Program-made: the position numbers and the translations under genes
The notes under the pieces: model-generated
What the model was told of the DNA's origin: nothing
Database searches by the model: none
Seen by the model: the letters and a program-made list of their open reading frames with translations, nothing else
Assembly: GCF_008369295.1 (NCBI RefSeq)
Contig: NZ_VOBG01000003.1
Coordinates: forward strand, 124,001-188,000
Origin: Pseudomonas sp. ANT_H4
GTDB lineage: Bacteria; Pseudomonadota; Gammaproteobacteria; Pseudomonadales; Pseudomonadaceae
Length of the DNA: 64,000 bases
Reading direction: 5' to 3'
Shown here: positions 38,348 through 49,338 of the stretch, piece by piece
How positions within the stretch are numbered: position 1 is the first letter of the stretch
How the letters are laid out: each line of letters starts with the position of its first letter

Positions 38348-40010
38348 GGTCGGGCTCCAGGAGAATTCGGCCACTGGAGCAGGCGGCGGTGTCATTGCGG
38401 TAGGTAAAGTACAACTTGCCGCGTTGCTGATCGAAGCGCAGGTGCAGTTCGATCCGGTCATCAGGCCGGACCAGTTGCTGGAACTTGAGCACTTCCATCC
38501 CGACGAATTTTTTTGGCAGGTCGAGCAATTGCTGGCCCAGGCTCAGGGCCCAATCTACCTGGACAACGCCTGGCAGCACCGGGGTTTGCGGGAAGTGGCC
38601 GCTGAAGTAGGCCAAGTCCGGCGGGATCGCCAGTTGCAGGGTCCACTCACCGTCGGTTTCGACTTTTTCCAGTACTTGCGGTGTCTTGGGCCGGGGTGCC
38701 AGCAGCAAGGTTTCCACATCGGCCTGGGGCAACTTGCCCTGGGAGTTGAACGGTAATTGCCGCAGCAACCGCCAGCGGCGCGGCAGGGCCAGGGCTTCGC
38801 AGTGTTGGCTCAGGTGCTGGCGCAGGGTTTGGGTGACGGTGCGCCGGCCTTGATTGCGCAAGGCATGCAGCCCTTGTGCGCTGAGCACCACCAGGGCGCC
38901 GAGGGAGGCGCGGTTTTCCTGGACCACGCCCAGGCGGGTTTCAGTCACCCAGGGGTGGTCCATCAACGCCTGTTCCAGCATCGGCAGGGAGATACGTTTT
39001 TCTTCCAGCTTGACGATCCGGTCCAGGCGGCCCAGCAGTTCGAAGCGGCCGTCGGCGTGGATCCTCGCGGCGTCGGCGGTGTGTTCGATATGGCCGGCTG
39101 GCAGGTATGGCGAGGCGATGCGCAAGGCGCCGTTGGCATCTTGGCTCAACTGCACATCGGTAAACGGCTGCCACAGGGTTTGACCCTGGCGCCAGGCGAT
39201 GCCGCCGGTTTCCGAGCTACCGAGGATTTCCGTTGGCCATTGCTGCAAGCGTTGTTGCAGGATGCTGGCCGCATCAAAAGGCAGGGCTCCGCCGGAGGAG
39301 AAAACCCGCTTGACCGCGCTCAAGGCCGGCCAGTCGAGGTTATCGCCCATGCGCTTGAGCAACGCCGGGCTGGCGACCCAGGCAAAGTGCGGATGCTGGC
39401 GGCTGACCCGCTGCAAGTCTTCCGGGAATGCCAACTGTTGACGCACGAAGGTTCGCCCGGCGCACAGCGGCCACAACACTCGGAACAGTAAACCGTAGAT
39501 GTGCTGGGTGGCGACGCTGGCGATGATGCAGGCCTCGCCCAAGCCGGCACCCCAGAGGGATTCCAGCGCCTGGACCTCATTGGTCAGTTGGCGCAGGGTT
39601 TTGTTGATGCGCTTGGGCTCGCCGCTGGAGCCGGAGGTACACAAGCTCAGGCTGCACGTGTCCAGGTCCAGTGCAGCGGCGCTAAGGGGGGCTTGGTAAA
39701 GCGCGTCCAGATCCGCAGCCTCGGTCAGCCAAGCGTCGACGGCATCGGCCCAGCGTTGGCGGGTCTGGGGTTGCAGGTCGGCGGGCAGCAATACACTGAC
39801 CCCGGCGCGCCAGGCTCCCAAGAGAGCAATCGCCAGCAGGCTTGCGTCTTCCAGGTGCACGGCTAAACGCTGGATGCCACGAGCTTGCAGCCCGGCAGCC
39901 AGGCTCAGGGCTTGCTCGCATAACTGTGCGTGATTCAGATCAGGCTCGGCAGTGACCGGGCGCTGGGCAACAGGCTCAAGCAGCAAGTGCTCAAGATTCA
40001 ACCAATTCAT
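38340..40010 (-). CDS. apeH: Fused acyl/aryl-ACP ligase and hotdog dehydratase (ApeH-ApeI type)
   Basis: A 556-residue two-domain protein. Residues 1 to about 450 form an ANL adenylating enzyme with the P-loop [21 protein letters not shown] and the hinge [15 protein letters not shown]. Residues about 450-556 form a hotdog domain with [22 protein letters not shown], the FabZ/ApeI dehydratase signature. In E. coli APE clusters these are two genes, apeH and apeI; here they are one. The ligase would load the aryl starter onto an acyl carrier protein and the hotdog domain would dehydrate hydroxyacyl intermediates. ATG 40010 overlaps the membrane-protein stop as ATGA. Confidence 0.88.
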   Translation of the reverse strand: MNWLNLEHLLLEPVAQRPVTAEPDLNHAQLCEQALSLAAGLQARGIQRLAVHLEDASLLAIALLGAWRAGVSVLLPADLQPQTRQRWADAVDAWLTEAADLDALYQAPLSAAALDLDTCSLSLCTSGSSGEPKRINKTLRQLTNEVQALESLWGAGLGEACIIASVATQHIYGLLFRVLWPLCAGRTFVRQQLAFPEDLQRVSRQHPHFAWVASPALLKRMGDNLDWPALSAVKRVFSSGGALPFDAASILQQRLQQWPTEILGSSETGGIAWRQGQTLWQPFTDVQLSQDANGALRIASPYLPAGHIEHTADAARIHADGRFELLGRLDRIVKLEEKRISLPMLEQALMDHPWVTETRLGVVQENRASLGALVVLSAQGLHALRNQGRRTVTQTLRQHLSQHCEALALPRRWRLLRQLPFNSQGKLPQADVETLLLAPRPKTPQVLEKVETDGEWTLQLAIPPDLAYFSGHFPQTPVLPGVVQVDWALSLGQQLLDLPKKFVGMEVLKFQQLVRPDDRIELHLRFDQQRGKLYFTYRNDTAACSSGRILLEPDLA

Positions 40011-40552
40011 ACGCGGCCTCGAACCCTTTGTCGTATCAGCCATTCCACGGCAAACAACAGCCCCATCAGCCCGTAAGCGATCAGCCCGTTGTACAACGTC
40101 CACCAACTCAGCGGCGCCCACAGCGTAAGGGCAGCGGCCAGCAGGCCGTTACCCAGGAAAAATACACTCCACACCACTGTGACTTGGCGGGTATACACAA
40201 TTGCGTTCTCAGGTAATTGCGGCTCGCTCATGCGTGCCAGGCGCTCGACCATCGGCGGCCCATATTTCAGGCTCAAGCCAAACAGCGCCAGCATGAAGCC
40301 GCTGACGAGGCTCGGGTACCAGCGCAACAGTTTCGGGTTGTCGAACCAGGCCAGCAACAGGCAGAACACAATCGCGACGACGGCCATCCATCGTGCGCCC
40401 GGGTTGCGTGCGCCCGTCAGCGCCCGCAGCAACCACAGGCTGGCCAACAGCAGGCCGAATTGCCACGGTGCAAAATGCTCCGTGCCGAAATACACCGCAA
40501 AAGGGTACAGCAGCCCCGCCAGCAACAGGCCAAGGCCGATCAGCCGGCTCAT
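40007..40552 (-). CDS. COG4648-type membrane protein of the aryl polyene cluster
   Basis: A 181-residue integral membrane protein with about five to six predicted helices, among them GLGLLLAGLLYPFAVYFG, FGLLLASLWLLRAL, VAIVFCLLLAWF and SVFFLGNGLLAAAL. It has no known catalytic motif. Genes of this type sit after the acyl carrier proteins in APE clusters (apeG position). Function unknown. It overlaps the second acyl carrier protein gene and the ligase gene by four bases each. Confidence 0.8.
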   Translation of the reverse strand: MSRLIGLGLLLAGLLYPFAVYFGTEHFAPWQFGLLLASLWLLRALTGARNPGARWMAVVAIVFCLLLAWFDNPKLLRWYPSLVSGFMLALFGLSLKYGPPMVERLARMSEPQLPENAIVYTRQVTVVWSVFFLGNGLLAAALTLWAPLSWWTLYNGLIAYGLMGLLFAVEWLIRQRVRGRV

Positions 40553-40803
40553 GCGGCCGGTTGAACCAGGCGGTAGACCGCCTCGACCACGTCGCTTACG
40601 GTACGCACGGCCTTGAACTCTTCGGCGGCTATTTTCTTGCCGGTCTGGCGCTTGATATGGTCGATCAGGTCGACCGCATCGATGCTGTCGATTTCCAGGT
40701 CCTGATACAGGTTGGCGTCCAGGGTGACGCGTTCAGGTTCCAGTTCAAACAGTTCCACCAAGGCATCGCGCAGGGTGTTGAAGATATCGTCACGAGTTTG
40801 CAT
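40549..40803 (-). CDS. apeF: Acyl carrier protein (ApeF type)
   Basis: An 84-residue carrier protein whose phosphopantetheine attachment site is Ser40 in LEIDSIDAVDL. The four-helix length and acidic helix 2 are normal for the family. It starts nine bases after the other acyl carrier protein gene ends. APE clusters carry two such proteins, one for starter loading and one for elongation. Confidence 0.9.
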   Translation of the reverse strand: MQTRDDIFNTLRDALVELFELEPERVTLDANLYQDLEIDSIDAVDLIDHIKRQTGKKIAAEEFKAVRTVSDVVEAVYRLVQPAA

Positions 40804-40812
40804 GGTCCGGTC

Positions 40813-41082
40813 TCAAGCTGCCTGTCTGGCCGTGACGAACGCCGCGAGGCTGGCCACGTTGGTGAAGTGATTGCGAGTGTCCTTGGCGTCGGCATCAATC
40901 TTGATACCGTACTTTTTCTGGATCGCCAGGCCCAACTCCAGGGCGTCGACCGAATCCAGGCCCAGTCCTTCGCCGAACAGGGTTTGCTCGTCGCCAATGT
41001 CGTCCACGCTGATGTCTTCAAGGCCCAGGGCCTCGATGATCAGCGTTTTTATGTCGTGCTCAAGGCTGTGTTGGTCGCTCAT
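40813..41082 (-). CDS. apeE: Acyl carrier protein (ApeE type)
   Basis: An 89-residue carrier protein with attachment Ser44 in GLGLDSVDALELGL. ATG 41082 follows AAGGAG at a ten-base distance and overlaps the upstream acyltransferase by 23 bases. It is longer than ApeF at the C-terminus and ends VTARQAA. Confidence 0.9.
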   Translation of the reverse strand: MSDQHSLEHDIKTLIIEALGLEDISVDDIGDEQTLFGEGLGLDSVDALELGLAIQKKYGIKIDADAKDTRNHFTNVASLAAFVTARQAA

Positions 41083-41872
41083 CTTCGGCGAGCTCCTTAA
41101 TAAAATACTGATGTAGGTAATCGTTGAGCTTGCGTGAAGCCTGGGGCGCGGGGCCCTGTGCGGCAAACGTCTGTGGTTCTATATCGGCACCCACCCGCAA
41201 ACTGAAGTGGAAACGGCGTTTAGGGATGCGATACCAGGGTTCGGCCTTGGTCAGGGTGGTGGGGCTGACCTTGATCACCACAGGGGTGATGATTGTCGCA
41301 CCCCGCAGGGCAATGGCGGCACCCCCGCGATGAAAGGCCGGCATCTGGCCCGGCGAAGTGCGGGTGCCTTCGGGAAAGATGATCAGGGTCTGGCCTTCCC
41401 GCAGGGCGCCTGCGGCGGCATCGAGCATGTCGGCGCTGCCGTCATTGCTGATGTAGCCGGCGTCGCGCACCGGCCCGCGAGTGAACGGGTTTTGCCACAG
41501 GCTTTGTTTGACCACGCAGTTGGTCTGGCGCATAAGGCCGATCAGGAACACCACGTCGATCAGCGACGGGTGGTTGGCGATGATCATCTGGCCAGGGCGG
41601 CCCAGGTTCTCGGCGCCTTCGACGCTGTAGGTGAGAATGCCCAAACGATGCATCAGGCGAATAAAGAACCAGAACAGCCAACTAATGGTGTGGCGGGCAC
41701 GCCGGCGATGTTGTTGAGCGTCCCCCGGCAAGCAACTGAGCAGCGGAAACACCAACAATCGCAGGCACAGGCCGCCGACGCCAAACAGGGTAAAGCTGGC
41801 CGCCGTCGCGAACAGCCGCCAGTAATAGGCATCCCGGGGCTTGCCGGTCATCGCTTGCATTGCCAGCTCCAT
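41060..41872 (-). CDS. PlsC-like 1-acylglycerol-phosphate-type acyltransferase (ApeD position)
   Basis: An inner-membrane acyltransferase of about 270 residues. After one or two N-terminal helices (SFTLFGVGGLCLRLLVFPLL and TISWLFWFFIRLM) it has the H-x4-D motif NHPSLID and the FPEGTRTSPG glycerophosphate-type motif. Start choice is uncertain: ATG 41872 gives 270 residues, while ATG 41851 gives 263 and overlaps the chain-length-factor stop as ATGA. Likely adds an acyl chain to the polyene anchor; inferred from context. Confidence 0.83.
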   Translation of the reverse strand: MELAMQAMTGKPRDAYYWRLFATAASFTLFGVGGLCLRLLVFPLLSCLPGDAQQHRRRARHTISWLFWFFIRLMHRLGILTYSVEGAENLGRPGQMIIANHPSLIDVVFLIGLMRQTNCVVKQSLWQNPFTRGPVRDAGYISNDGSADMLDAAAGALREGQTLIIFPEGTRTSPGQMPAFHRGGAAIALRGATIITPVVIKVSPTTLTKAEPWYRIPKRRFHFSLRVGADIEPQTFAAQGPAPQASRKLNDYLHQYFIKELAEDERPTQP

Positions 41873-42582
41873 ACTCGGTTTTTCCAGGCATGTTGGCAGG
41901 CGCCCTGTTCGGTGAGCAGGGTGCGCAGCAGGTTCAGGGCGTGGGGCCACTGAGCTTTTGTGAGAGGCGTTGTGGTGGATTGGACCGTGGCGGGCAGTAG
42001 CTCCAGCTGCCATTCGTCGCCTGGGGTCAGCAGCAGGCCGAGGGCATAAGGAAATGGCACGTCGTCGATCCAGCTGGCGTAAGCCTCAGGCGGCTGCTCT
42101 TCGGTGATCACCAGCAGAACCGCCGGTGCGCCTTCGTTGAGCAGGGCTGCGGCTTCCAGCATGCCGTGTTCCAGCCCATCGCCTGCGGCGGCGAGGGCCG
42201 TCATCTCACTGGTTTCATTGCGCAGGATCGACCACAGGCCAATCACCGCGTTGTGCACCGACAGGCTGAACTGGGTGGGCGACAAGGGTTGGTCATTGGC
42301 CAGGTCGCTGAGAATATCGAGGGTGCGCGGGGTTTCGCCGTGACGGGAAACAAACACCAGCGGCAAGTCTTGCAGGCCTTGCGCCAAGGGCCAGCCGACG
42401 CTGAAAGCCATGCGCGCCAGGCGGCTCAGGCGGCGGCGTTGCATGGCGGGCAGGAACGACACATCGGGCGCGGCATCGCTGGGGGCGAGCAACACCGGGT
42501 CCTGGCACCATGCGCGCCAGTTGTCCACGCTGTCGAGCCCGGGGGCCCAGGCGCGCCATTGGGCGATGTTGAAGTTGATCAC
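41848..42582 (-). CDS. apeC: Ketosynthase chain-length factor (ApeC type)
   Basis: A 244-residue protein of the Ketoacyl-synt_2 type, a truncated ketosynthase homologue without the active cysteine. The N-terminus FNIAQWRAWAPGL and the segment PTQFSLSVHNAVIGLWSI are typical; the latter replaces the catalytic Cys region. It is the first gene of the minus-strand cluster and in APE systems heterodimerises with ApeO. GTG 42582 gives the family-like start; an ATG at 42645 would add 21 residues without support and the ribosome binding site is weak for both. Confidence 0.82.
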   Translation of the reverse strand: MINFNIAQWRAWAPGLDSVDNWRAWCQDPVLLAPSDAAPDVSFLPAMQRRRLSRLARMAFSVGWPLAQGLQDLPLVFVSRHGETPRTLDILSDLANDQPLSPTQFSLSVHNAVIGLWSILRNETSEMTALAAAGDGLEHGMLEAAALLNEGAPAVLLVITEEQPPEAYASWIDDVPFPYALGLLLTPGDEWQLELLPATVQSTTTPLTKAQWPHALNLLRTLLTEQGACQHAWKNRVWSWQCKR

Positions 42583-42931
42583 TGAGAATATATCCCGCCC
42601 CTGCGGGCTTCCTTGTGCAGAAATTGGCCCGCAAAACCGGGACATGGCGCAATGGCCGAGTGGCGCGCATTATCCCGGTGCTGTGGGGTTCTAGCAAACG
42701 TTGGTAAAGAATTGTTCATGGGGCATTACAGATTTACTGAAAAGACTTATGAATTGTCGATGATGAGGGGGTGTCCTGACTTGTCGGACCTTTCCTTTTC
42801 GAACAGCCGTGACGCAATACGCTTAGTGTGTGATCCCGTCTGCGATGCTGTAGTGCATGGATGATCAAGGTAGCTAACGGGCGCTTTTGCCCACTACACT
42901 CGGGCATTAATTGATACATGGAGGTTTTGTC
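42583..42931. promoter_or_regulatory. Divergent control region between the aryl polyene cluster and the ParA-like gene
   Basis: 349 bp separate the first gene of the minus-strand cluster from the plus-strand ParA-like gene. The region is richer in A+T between 42695 and 42800 and should hold the cluster promoter, but no clear -35/-10 pair or operator palindrome is visible to me. A GGGC-GCTTTT-GCCC hairpin lies near 42879-42892. The ribosome binding site GGAGG of the ParA-like gene is at 42920-42924. Confidence 0.5.
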
Positions 42932-43702
42932 ATGCGGCGTGTGGTGTTCAATCAGAAAGGCGGTGTGGGCAAGTCCAGTATTGCCTGCAACCTGGCGGCG
43001 GTCAGCGCCAGTGAAGGCTATCGAACCCTGTTGGTCGACCTCGATGCCCAAGCTAACTCGACCCAGTACCTCACCGGACTGACCGGCGAAGATATCCCCA
43101 TGGGCATTGCCGATTTCTTCAAGCAAACCCTGTCCTCCGGGCCGTTTTCGAAGAAAGGCAAGGTGGATATCTACGAAACCCCTTTCGACAACCTGCACGT
43201 GATCACCGCCACGGCGGAACTGGCGGACTTGCAGCCCAAGCTTGAAGCCAAACACAAGATCAACAAGCTGCGAAAGCTGCTGGATGAGTTGAGTGAGGAT
43301 TACGATCGGATCTACCTCGATACCCCGCCGGCGCTGAATTTTTATGCGGTTTCTGCGCTGATTGCCGCCGATCGCGTGCTGATCCCCTTCGATTGCGACA
43401 GCTTCTCCCGTCAGGCGCTGTATGGTCTTCTGGCAGAAATCGAAGAGTTGAAGGAAGACCACAACGAAGGCCTTGAGGTGGAAGGGATTGTGGTCAACCA
43501 GTTCCAGGCTCGGGCGAGCCTGCCGCAGCAGATGCTGGATGAGTTGATTGCCGAAGGCTTGCCAGTATTGCCGGTGTACTTGGGCAGCTCGGTACGCATG
43601 CGTGAGTCTCATCAGGCGAATATGCCGCTGATCCACCTGGACCCACGGCATAAGCTGACGCAGCAGTTTGTGGCGTTGCATAACCTGCTGGAAAACGCCT
43701 GA
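42932..43702 (+). CDS. Orphan ParA-family ATPase
   Basis: A 256-residue deviant Walker ATPase. The signature Walker [15 protein letters not shown] is at the N-terminus, followed by [12 protein letters not shown] and [16 protein letters not shown]. Members position plasmids, chromosomes or protein arrays. No ParB or centromere-like repeat is adjacent, so it is not part of a classic partition pair; a role in placing a cellular machine is possible. ATG 42932 has GGAGG seven bases upstream. It is a conserved single gene near trxC in Pseudomonas as far as I recall. Confidence 0.85.
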   Translation: MRRVVFNQKGGVGKSSIACNLAAVSASEGYRTLLVDLDAQANSTQYLTGLTGEDIPMGIADFFKQTLSSGPFSKKGKVDIYETPFDNLHVITATAELADLQPKLEAKHKINKLRKLLDELSEDYDRIYLDTPPALNFYAVSALIAADRVLIPFDCDSFSRQALYGLLAEIEELKEDHNEGLEVEGIVVNQFQARASLPQQMLDELIAEGLPVLPVYLGSSVRMRESHQANMPLIHLDPRHKLTQQFVALHNLLENA

Positions 43703-43723
43703 TCGCGCAGACGACATAAAACA

Positions 43724-43788
43724 GTGTGGGAGGTTGCTTGCCTGCTCACCGCGGGCAAGTCGAAGCGTCGCACCGCCGGCTCCCACAC
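43724..43788. repeat. Degenerate REP/REPIN between the ParA-like gene and trxC
   Basis: GTGTGGGAGG at 43724 is inverted as GGCTCCCACAC at 43778-43788, with CTTGCC and GGGCAAG in between. It belongs to the same GTGGGAGC family as the element at 4321 but has drifted. It lies between two convergent genes. Confidence 0.7.
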
Positions 43789-43813
43789 TGACCGAGCAGG
43801 GTTTGAAATAGGG

Positions 43814-44248
43814 CTACACGCCCTGACTGCGCAACCAACTCATCAACTGCGGCAACGGAAACGCTCCGCTCTGACGCGCCACTTCCCGACCATTTTTGAA
43901 CAAAATCAAACTGGGAATCGAGCGAATACCCAGCTGAGCGCAAAGCTGCTGATTGGCCTCGCTATCGAGCTTGGCCAATCGGCATTTTCCCGTCAACTGC
44001 CCGGCAGCCTGTTCAAACACCGGCGCAAACGACTTGCACGGCCCGCACCAGTCGGCCCACACATCCACCAGCAGCGGCAAATCGCCCTTGATCTGGTTGG
44101 CGTAGTCGCCCTGTTTCAGCTCAAAGGGCTTGCTCAGCAACACCGCTTGTTTGCAACGCCCGCACTTCGGCGCATCGCCCAGGCGTTCGTTGGGGATGCG
44201 GTTGAGGCCGTTGCAATGCGGGCAGGGGATTACGAGAGGATCGGACAT
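43814..44248 (-). CDS. trxC: Thioredoxin 2 (TrxC)
   Basis: A 144-residue zinc-binding thioredoxin. Two N-terminal CxxC pairs (CPHC and CGRC) bind zinc and a thioredoxin fold follows with active site WADWCGPCK. Ends RSIPSLILFKNGREV. It is the OxyR-linked cytoplasmic thioredoxin of Gram-negatives. ATG 44248 gives the standard N-terminus MSDPLVIPCPHC. Confidence 0.96.
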   Translation of the reverse strand: MSDPLVIPCPHCNGLNRIPNERLGDAPKCGRCKQAVLLSKPFELKQGDYANQIKGDLPLLVDVWADWCGPCKSFAPVFEQAAGQLTGKCRLAKLDSEANQQLCAQLGIRSIPSLILFKNGREVARQSGAFPLPQLMSWLRSQGV

Positions 44249-44360
44249 GGTGGGCTCCGTAGAAATGGCCACTGGGTTCTATTTGGAGTCAGGCATGGGC
44301 TTTATCAAGGTGCGGTATCAATGACGCATGCGCTGGGTGAGGATGTCAATTAAGTCGAAG

Positions 44361-45872
<1,512 letters not shown>

Positions 45873-48800
45873 TTAGTCGAGTTTACTGGTTGGCGGTTGC
45901 GGCGCATCTTCAACTTTGCCGAGTGTTGGCTTGGGCGCGTCCTGGTCGCTGACGGGCGCCAGGATGGTCTTGTTGTCGTCTTCCACCGGCACCAGCTTGT
46001 ATTCCTGGCCATGGAGGTTTTTCAGGTAAACCTCCATCTGCCTGAATGAGATATTGATGTGCTGCTTCTTGAACTCGCGGTTGATAAAGCGGTTGACCTC
46101 ATCGAGCACCGGGTTGCGGTCCCCCAGGTCACGCACGTGCATGCGCAACTCGTGGTCGAGGGTGCTTTCACCGAAATTCAGGAAGTACACGAGAGGTTCC
46201 GGTTCCTTCAGTACCCGCGGGTTTTCCCTGGCGGCCTTGAGCAGCAGTTCTTTCACCAGATCCAGATCGGAGCCGTAGTCCACGCCCAGTTTCAGGGTGA
46301 CCCGGGTGATGGTGTCGGTCAGCGACCAGTTGATCAGTTGCCCGGTGATAAAGGTCTTGTTCGGGACAATGATGTCTTTGCGGTCGAAGTCGGTGATGGT
46401 GGTGGCGCGGATGCGGATTTTGCTCACCGTGCCCGACAGGTTGCCGATGGTGATGGTGTCGCCGATGCGCACCGGGCGTTCGAACAGGATCATGATGCCG
46501 GAGATGAAGTTGGCGAAGATCTCCTGCATGCCGAAGCCCAGGCCCACCGACAGTGCCGCCACCAGCCATTGCAACTTGTCCCAGCTCACCCCAAGGGTGG
46601 ACAGGGTTGAGACAAAACCGATACCGGCAATTACGTAGGACAGCAGGGTGGTGGTGGCGTAGGCGCTGCCCTGGGCCAGGTCCAGCTTGGACAGCACCAA
46701 CACTTCCAGCAGCCCTGGCAGGTTGCGCGCCAGAGCGAAGGTGATGCCGATGATGATCGATGCCCCCAACAAGTCGCCGATGCTGATGGGCACCATGCTG
46801 ATATTGGCGCCGGTGCCGCTGGTGTATTCGTAGAGGGTGATGTTGTCGAGGTAGGAAAACACCGAGATCAGGTCGGACCAGACCCAGTACAGCGCGGCGA
46901 TAAAGCCGCCGAGCAGGGCCAGACGGATCAGTCGCATCGACTGTTCATTGACCTGTTCGATGTCCAGGGTCGGCTCCTCGATCACCACGTCGCCGTCACC
47001 AGCTTCCTTGGCGGCCTGGCGTTTGGCCAAGGCGCGTGAATAGGCCAGGCGCCGCGCGGCAACCCCCAGGCCACGGACGAAGGTGGCTTCGATCACCAGC
47101 CAAAACATCAGCAGGTACAGGGTGTTGATCAGGCGGTCGCTGAGCTTGAGGGCGGTGTAGTAGTAACCGAAGCACACGGCGATAAACAGCGCGACGGGCA
47201 GTGCGGTAAATAGCACGCCGACGACCTTGCGAAACAGCGAGGCTTTCTCATGGGTCGGGCTGTTGAGCAGCAGGCGACTGAGCAGCCACGCCATCAGCGC
47301 GTAGCAGGTCAGTACCACGGCGATGCCCAGCACATCGTCAGCCAGCGCCGCCGGTTGATGCTCGGCGATGGCCACCACGGCCACCAGCGCCAGTACCACC
47401 AGCCCCAGCTTGCGAATCCAGCCTTGGAGGAATTCAACCTGGGGTTTTTCCCAGCGGAAATGTAGCTCGGCCACGCCGCCCGGCGCCAGGATCCGATAGG
47501 CGGTGTAGAACACCAGCCACGCCTGGGCGATCTGCAACAGGGCCACGCCAAGGTTGGCGTTTTGCCCGCGGGCGTCGATTTGCAGGGCATAGCCGCATAG
47601 CGCCAAGGCTAGCGCCACGGGCATTGCCAGCAGGATATTCACCAGGATCGCCATCGGCGTGTGCCATTGGCTGTCACGCTTGAAGTGGCCGATGTCCAGG
47701 TGGAACTTTTTCAGTCGGTCGTACAGGTGGCTGCGTCGCCACAGCAGCGCGCCGATCAACAGCAGCAGCGGCAGGAACAGCAGTGGGCGCTGGGTCAGGC
47801 CGTCGTAGAGCTCGCTGATGCTGGAGGCCCAGGGCAGGGTGGTGACTTGTTTTTCCAGGCGCTTGGGCACGGTTTCCAGCCATTCGACGTCTAGCGGCTT
47901 GTTGCTGGGGATCCAGAACATCTGTTCGTCGAGGGTCGCCCGCAGGCTGGAAGCGGTGCTGAACAGCTGCTTCTGGTTCAGTTGCAGGGTGATGGATTCG
48001 TTGAGGGCGGCGCTCAGTTCGCGGTTCAGCCGTTCCAGCAGGTCGGCGCGGGTGATGGCCAGTTCCAGCAGGGTGCGGCGCAGTTGCGGGGTGACCTGGT
48101 CGGCCGGCTGGGTCGCCAGCAGGTTGTCGACGTAGGCGCTGGGCGGGTTGATCAACTCGCGCTGCTGGTTGACCTCAAACTGATACAGACGAATGTTGGC
48201 GATGTCGTCCGCCAGGTCGCGGTCGACCTTCAGGCGCGGTAATGCCTGCTTCTGCTTATAGAGAATCTTCGACAGTAACAGGCTGCCCTTGAGCACGTTG
48301 ATCTGCTCATCCAGTGCCGAGTCGCTTTGGGTCACGGTATCCAGTTGCTGCTTGATTTGCAGGTTCTGCTGGGTCAGTTCATTGAGGCGGTCAGTGCTCT
48401 TGAGCAGGTAGTCGGACAGCTTCAGGTTGGCCGAGCTTTCGGTCGCCAGCAAGCTGCTGCCGCCGGACTTCTGCGCTTCGATGGACTGTTGGGTGACGGT
48501 TTCCTGGGACTGGGCCAGACGTTTCTGGTTGATCAGGGTTTGCAGGTCCTGGATTTCCTGCTCCAGGCGCGCGGTCTTTTCCTGGACCAGGTCCTGCTGG
48601 CTGTTGCCCAGGTCCTGCAATTGGCTGTTGCCCGCCAGTTCCTGGCGACGCAGGGGGATCAAGGCGTTGAGGGCCGCCAGTTCGGCGTTCAGCTGATTGC
48701 GCTGGTCGCCGCTGAGGCTTTTGCCGTTGTCCTTGCCTGCCTTGAGGATGGTGTTGATTTGCTGGATGCGCGTCTGGCTGCTGCTGATTTCGGTCTGGGC

Positions 48801-49256
48801 GCGCTCGGGGCGAGTCTGGGCGGCGATGGTCAGGCTGTTGGCGTCGGCCAGGTCCTTTTGCAGGTCGCCTTGCTGGGTGGTGCGCTGCACCAGCAGTTGT
48901 TCGAGTTGCGGGATGGGCAAGGTGGCATAACGCTGGGCGACCGGAATTACCTTGGTGGCCTTGAGCCGGATCAGCTCGCGCTGGTTTTCCGTGGTCTGGC
49001 GCGGGGCGTCTGCCAACTGGCGTTTGAGGTCGGCCAGGCGCTGCTCGTAATCCTGCTTGTTGCCGAGCAGCGTCAGGGTTTGCTGCAGGATCGCTTGCAG
49101 GGCCTTCATGTCCGCATCGGGCAACTTGCGGTCAGGCAGCTTGTCCAGGGTTTGCTGGACAGCGTCGACGCTGGGTGGGTCGGCGGCGTGTACGGCGCTG
49201 ACACAAAGGCTTAAGCCAAACAGGGCGGTAGCTAAAAAAGTGCGCAGGGTTGTCAT
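45873..49256 (-). CDS. mscK: Mechanosensitive channel of the MscK/KefA type
   Basis: A very large (1127-residue) MscS-family channel. After a signal peptide (cleavage near AVHA-ADPP) there is a long periplasmic alpha-helical domain of about 450 residues rich in Gln and Leu heptads, then about eleven helices, and the C-terminal MscS pore and beta-domain (GLGFGMQEIFANFISG, RPVRIGDTITIGNLSG and FDRKDIIVPNK). In the family it opens on membrane tension, and MscK is also modulated by external K+. It is followed by selO and preceded by the K+/H+ antiporter gene, so this stretch is related to ion and turgor balance. Confidence 0.92.
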   Translation of the reverse strand: MTTLRTFLATALFGLSLCVSAVHAADPPSVDAVQQTLDKLPDRKLPDADMKALQAILQQTLTLLGNKQDYEQRLADLKRQLADAPRQTTENQRELIRLKATKVIPVAQRYATLPIPQLEQLLVQRTTQQGDLQKDLADANSLTIAAQTRPERAQTEISSSQTRIQQINTILKAGKDNGKSLSGDQRNQLNAELAALNALIPLRRQELAGNSQLQDLGNSQQDLVQEKTARLEQEIQDLQTLINQKRLAQSQETVTQQSIEAQKSGGSSLLATESSANLKLSDYLLKSTDRLNELTQQNLQIKQQLDTVTQSDSALDEQINVLKGSLLLSKILYKQKQALPRLKVDRDLADDIANIRLYQFEVNQQRELINPPSAYVDNLLATQPADQVTPQLRRTLLELAITRADLLERLNRELSAALNESITLQLNQKQLFSTASSLRATLDEQMFWIPSNKPLDVEWLETVPKRLEKQVTTLPWASSISELYDGLTQRPLLFLPLLLLIGALLWRRSHLYDRLKKFHLDIGHFKRDSQWHTPMAILVNILLAMPVALALALCGYALQIDARGQNANLGVALLQIAQAWLVFYTAYRILAPGGVAELHFRWEKPQVEFLQGWIRKLGLVVLALVAVVAIAEHQPAALADDVLGIAVVLTCYALMAWLLSRLLLNSPTHEKASLFRKVVGVLFTALPVALFIAVCFGYYYTALKLSDRLINTLYLLMFWLVIEATFVRGLGVAARRLAYSRALAKRQAAKEAGDGDVVIEEPTLDIEQVNEQSMRLIRLALLGGFIAALYWVWSDLISVFSYLDNITLYEYTSGTGANISMVPISIGDLLGASIIIGITFALARNLPGLLEVLVLSKLDLAQGSAYATTTLLSYVIAGIGFVSTLSTLGVSWDKLQWLVAALSVGLGFGMQEIFANFISGIMILFERPVRIGDTITIGNLSGTVSKIRIRATTITDFDRKDIIVPNKTFITGQLINWSLTDTITRVTLKLGVDYGSDLDLVKELLLKAARENPRVLKEPEPLVYFLNFGESTLDHELRMHVRDLGDRNPVLDEVNRFINREFKKQHINISFRQMEVYLKNLHGQEYKLVPVEDDNKTILAPVSDQDAPKPTLGKVEDAPQPPTSKLD

Positions 49257-49338
49257 GGATACCGGTCGAGCTAGGTGAAAAATAAGGGGTGTCCTGACGT
49301 CGAATGCGCGTCATCGCACCGAAATTTACAGGCAGAGT

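Noticed and set aside
42613..42864. An 83-codon frame between the polyene cluster and the ParA-like gene
   Set aside because: No family resemblance, no clear ribosome binding site and a composition typical of non-coding DNA; treated as control region.
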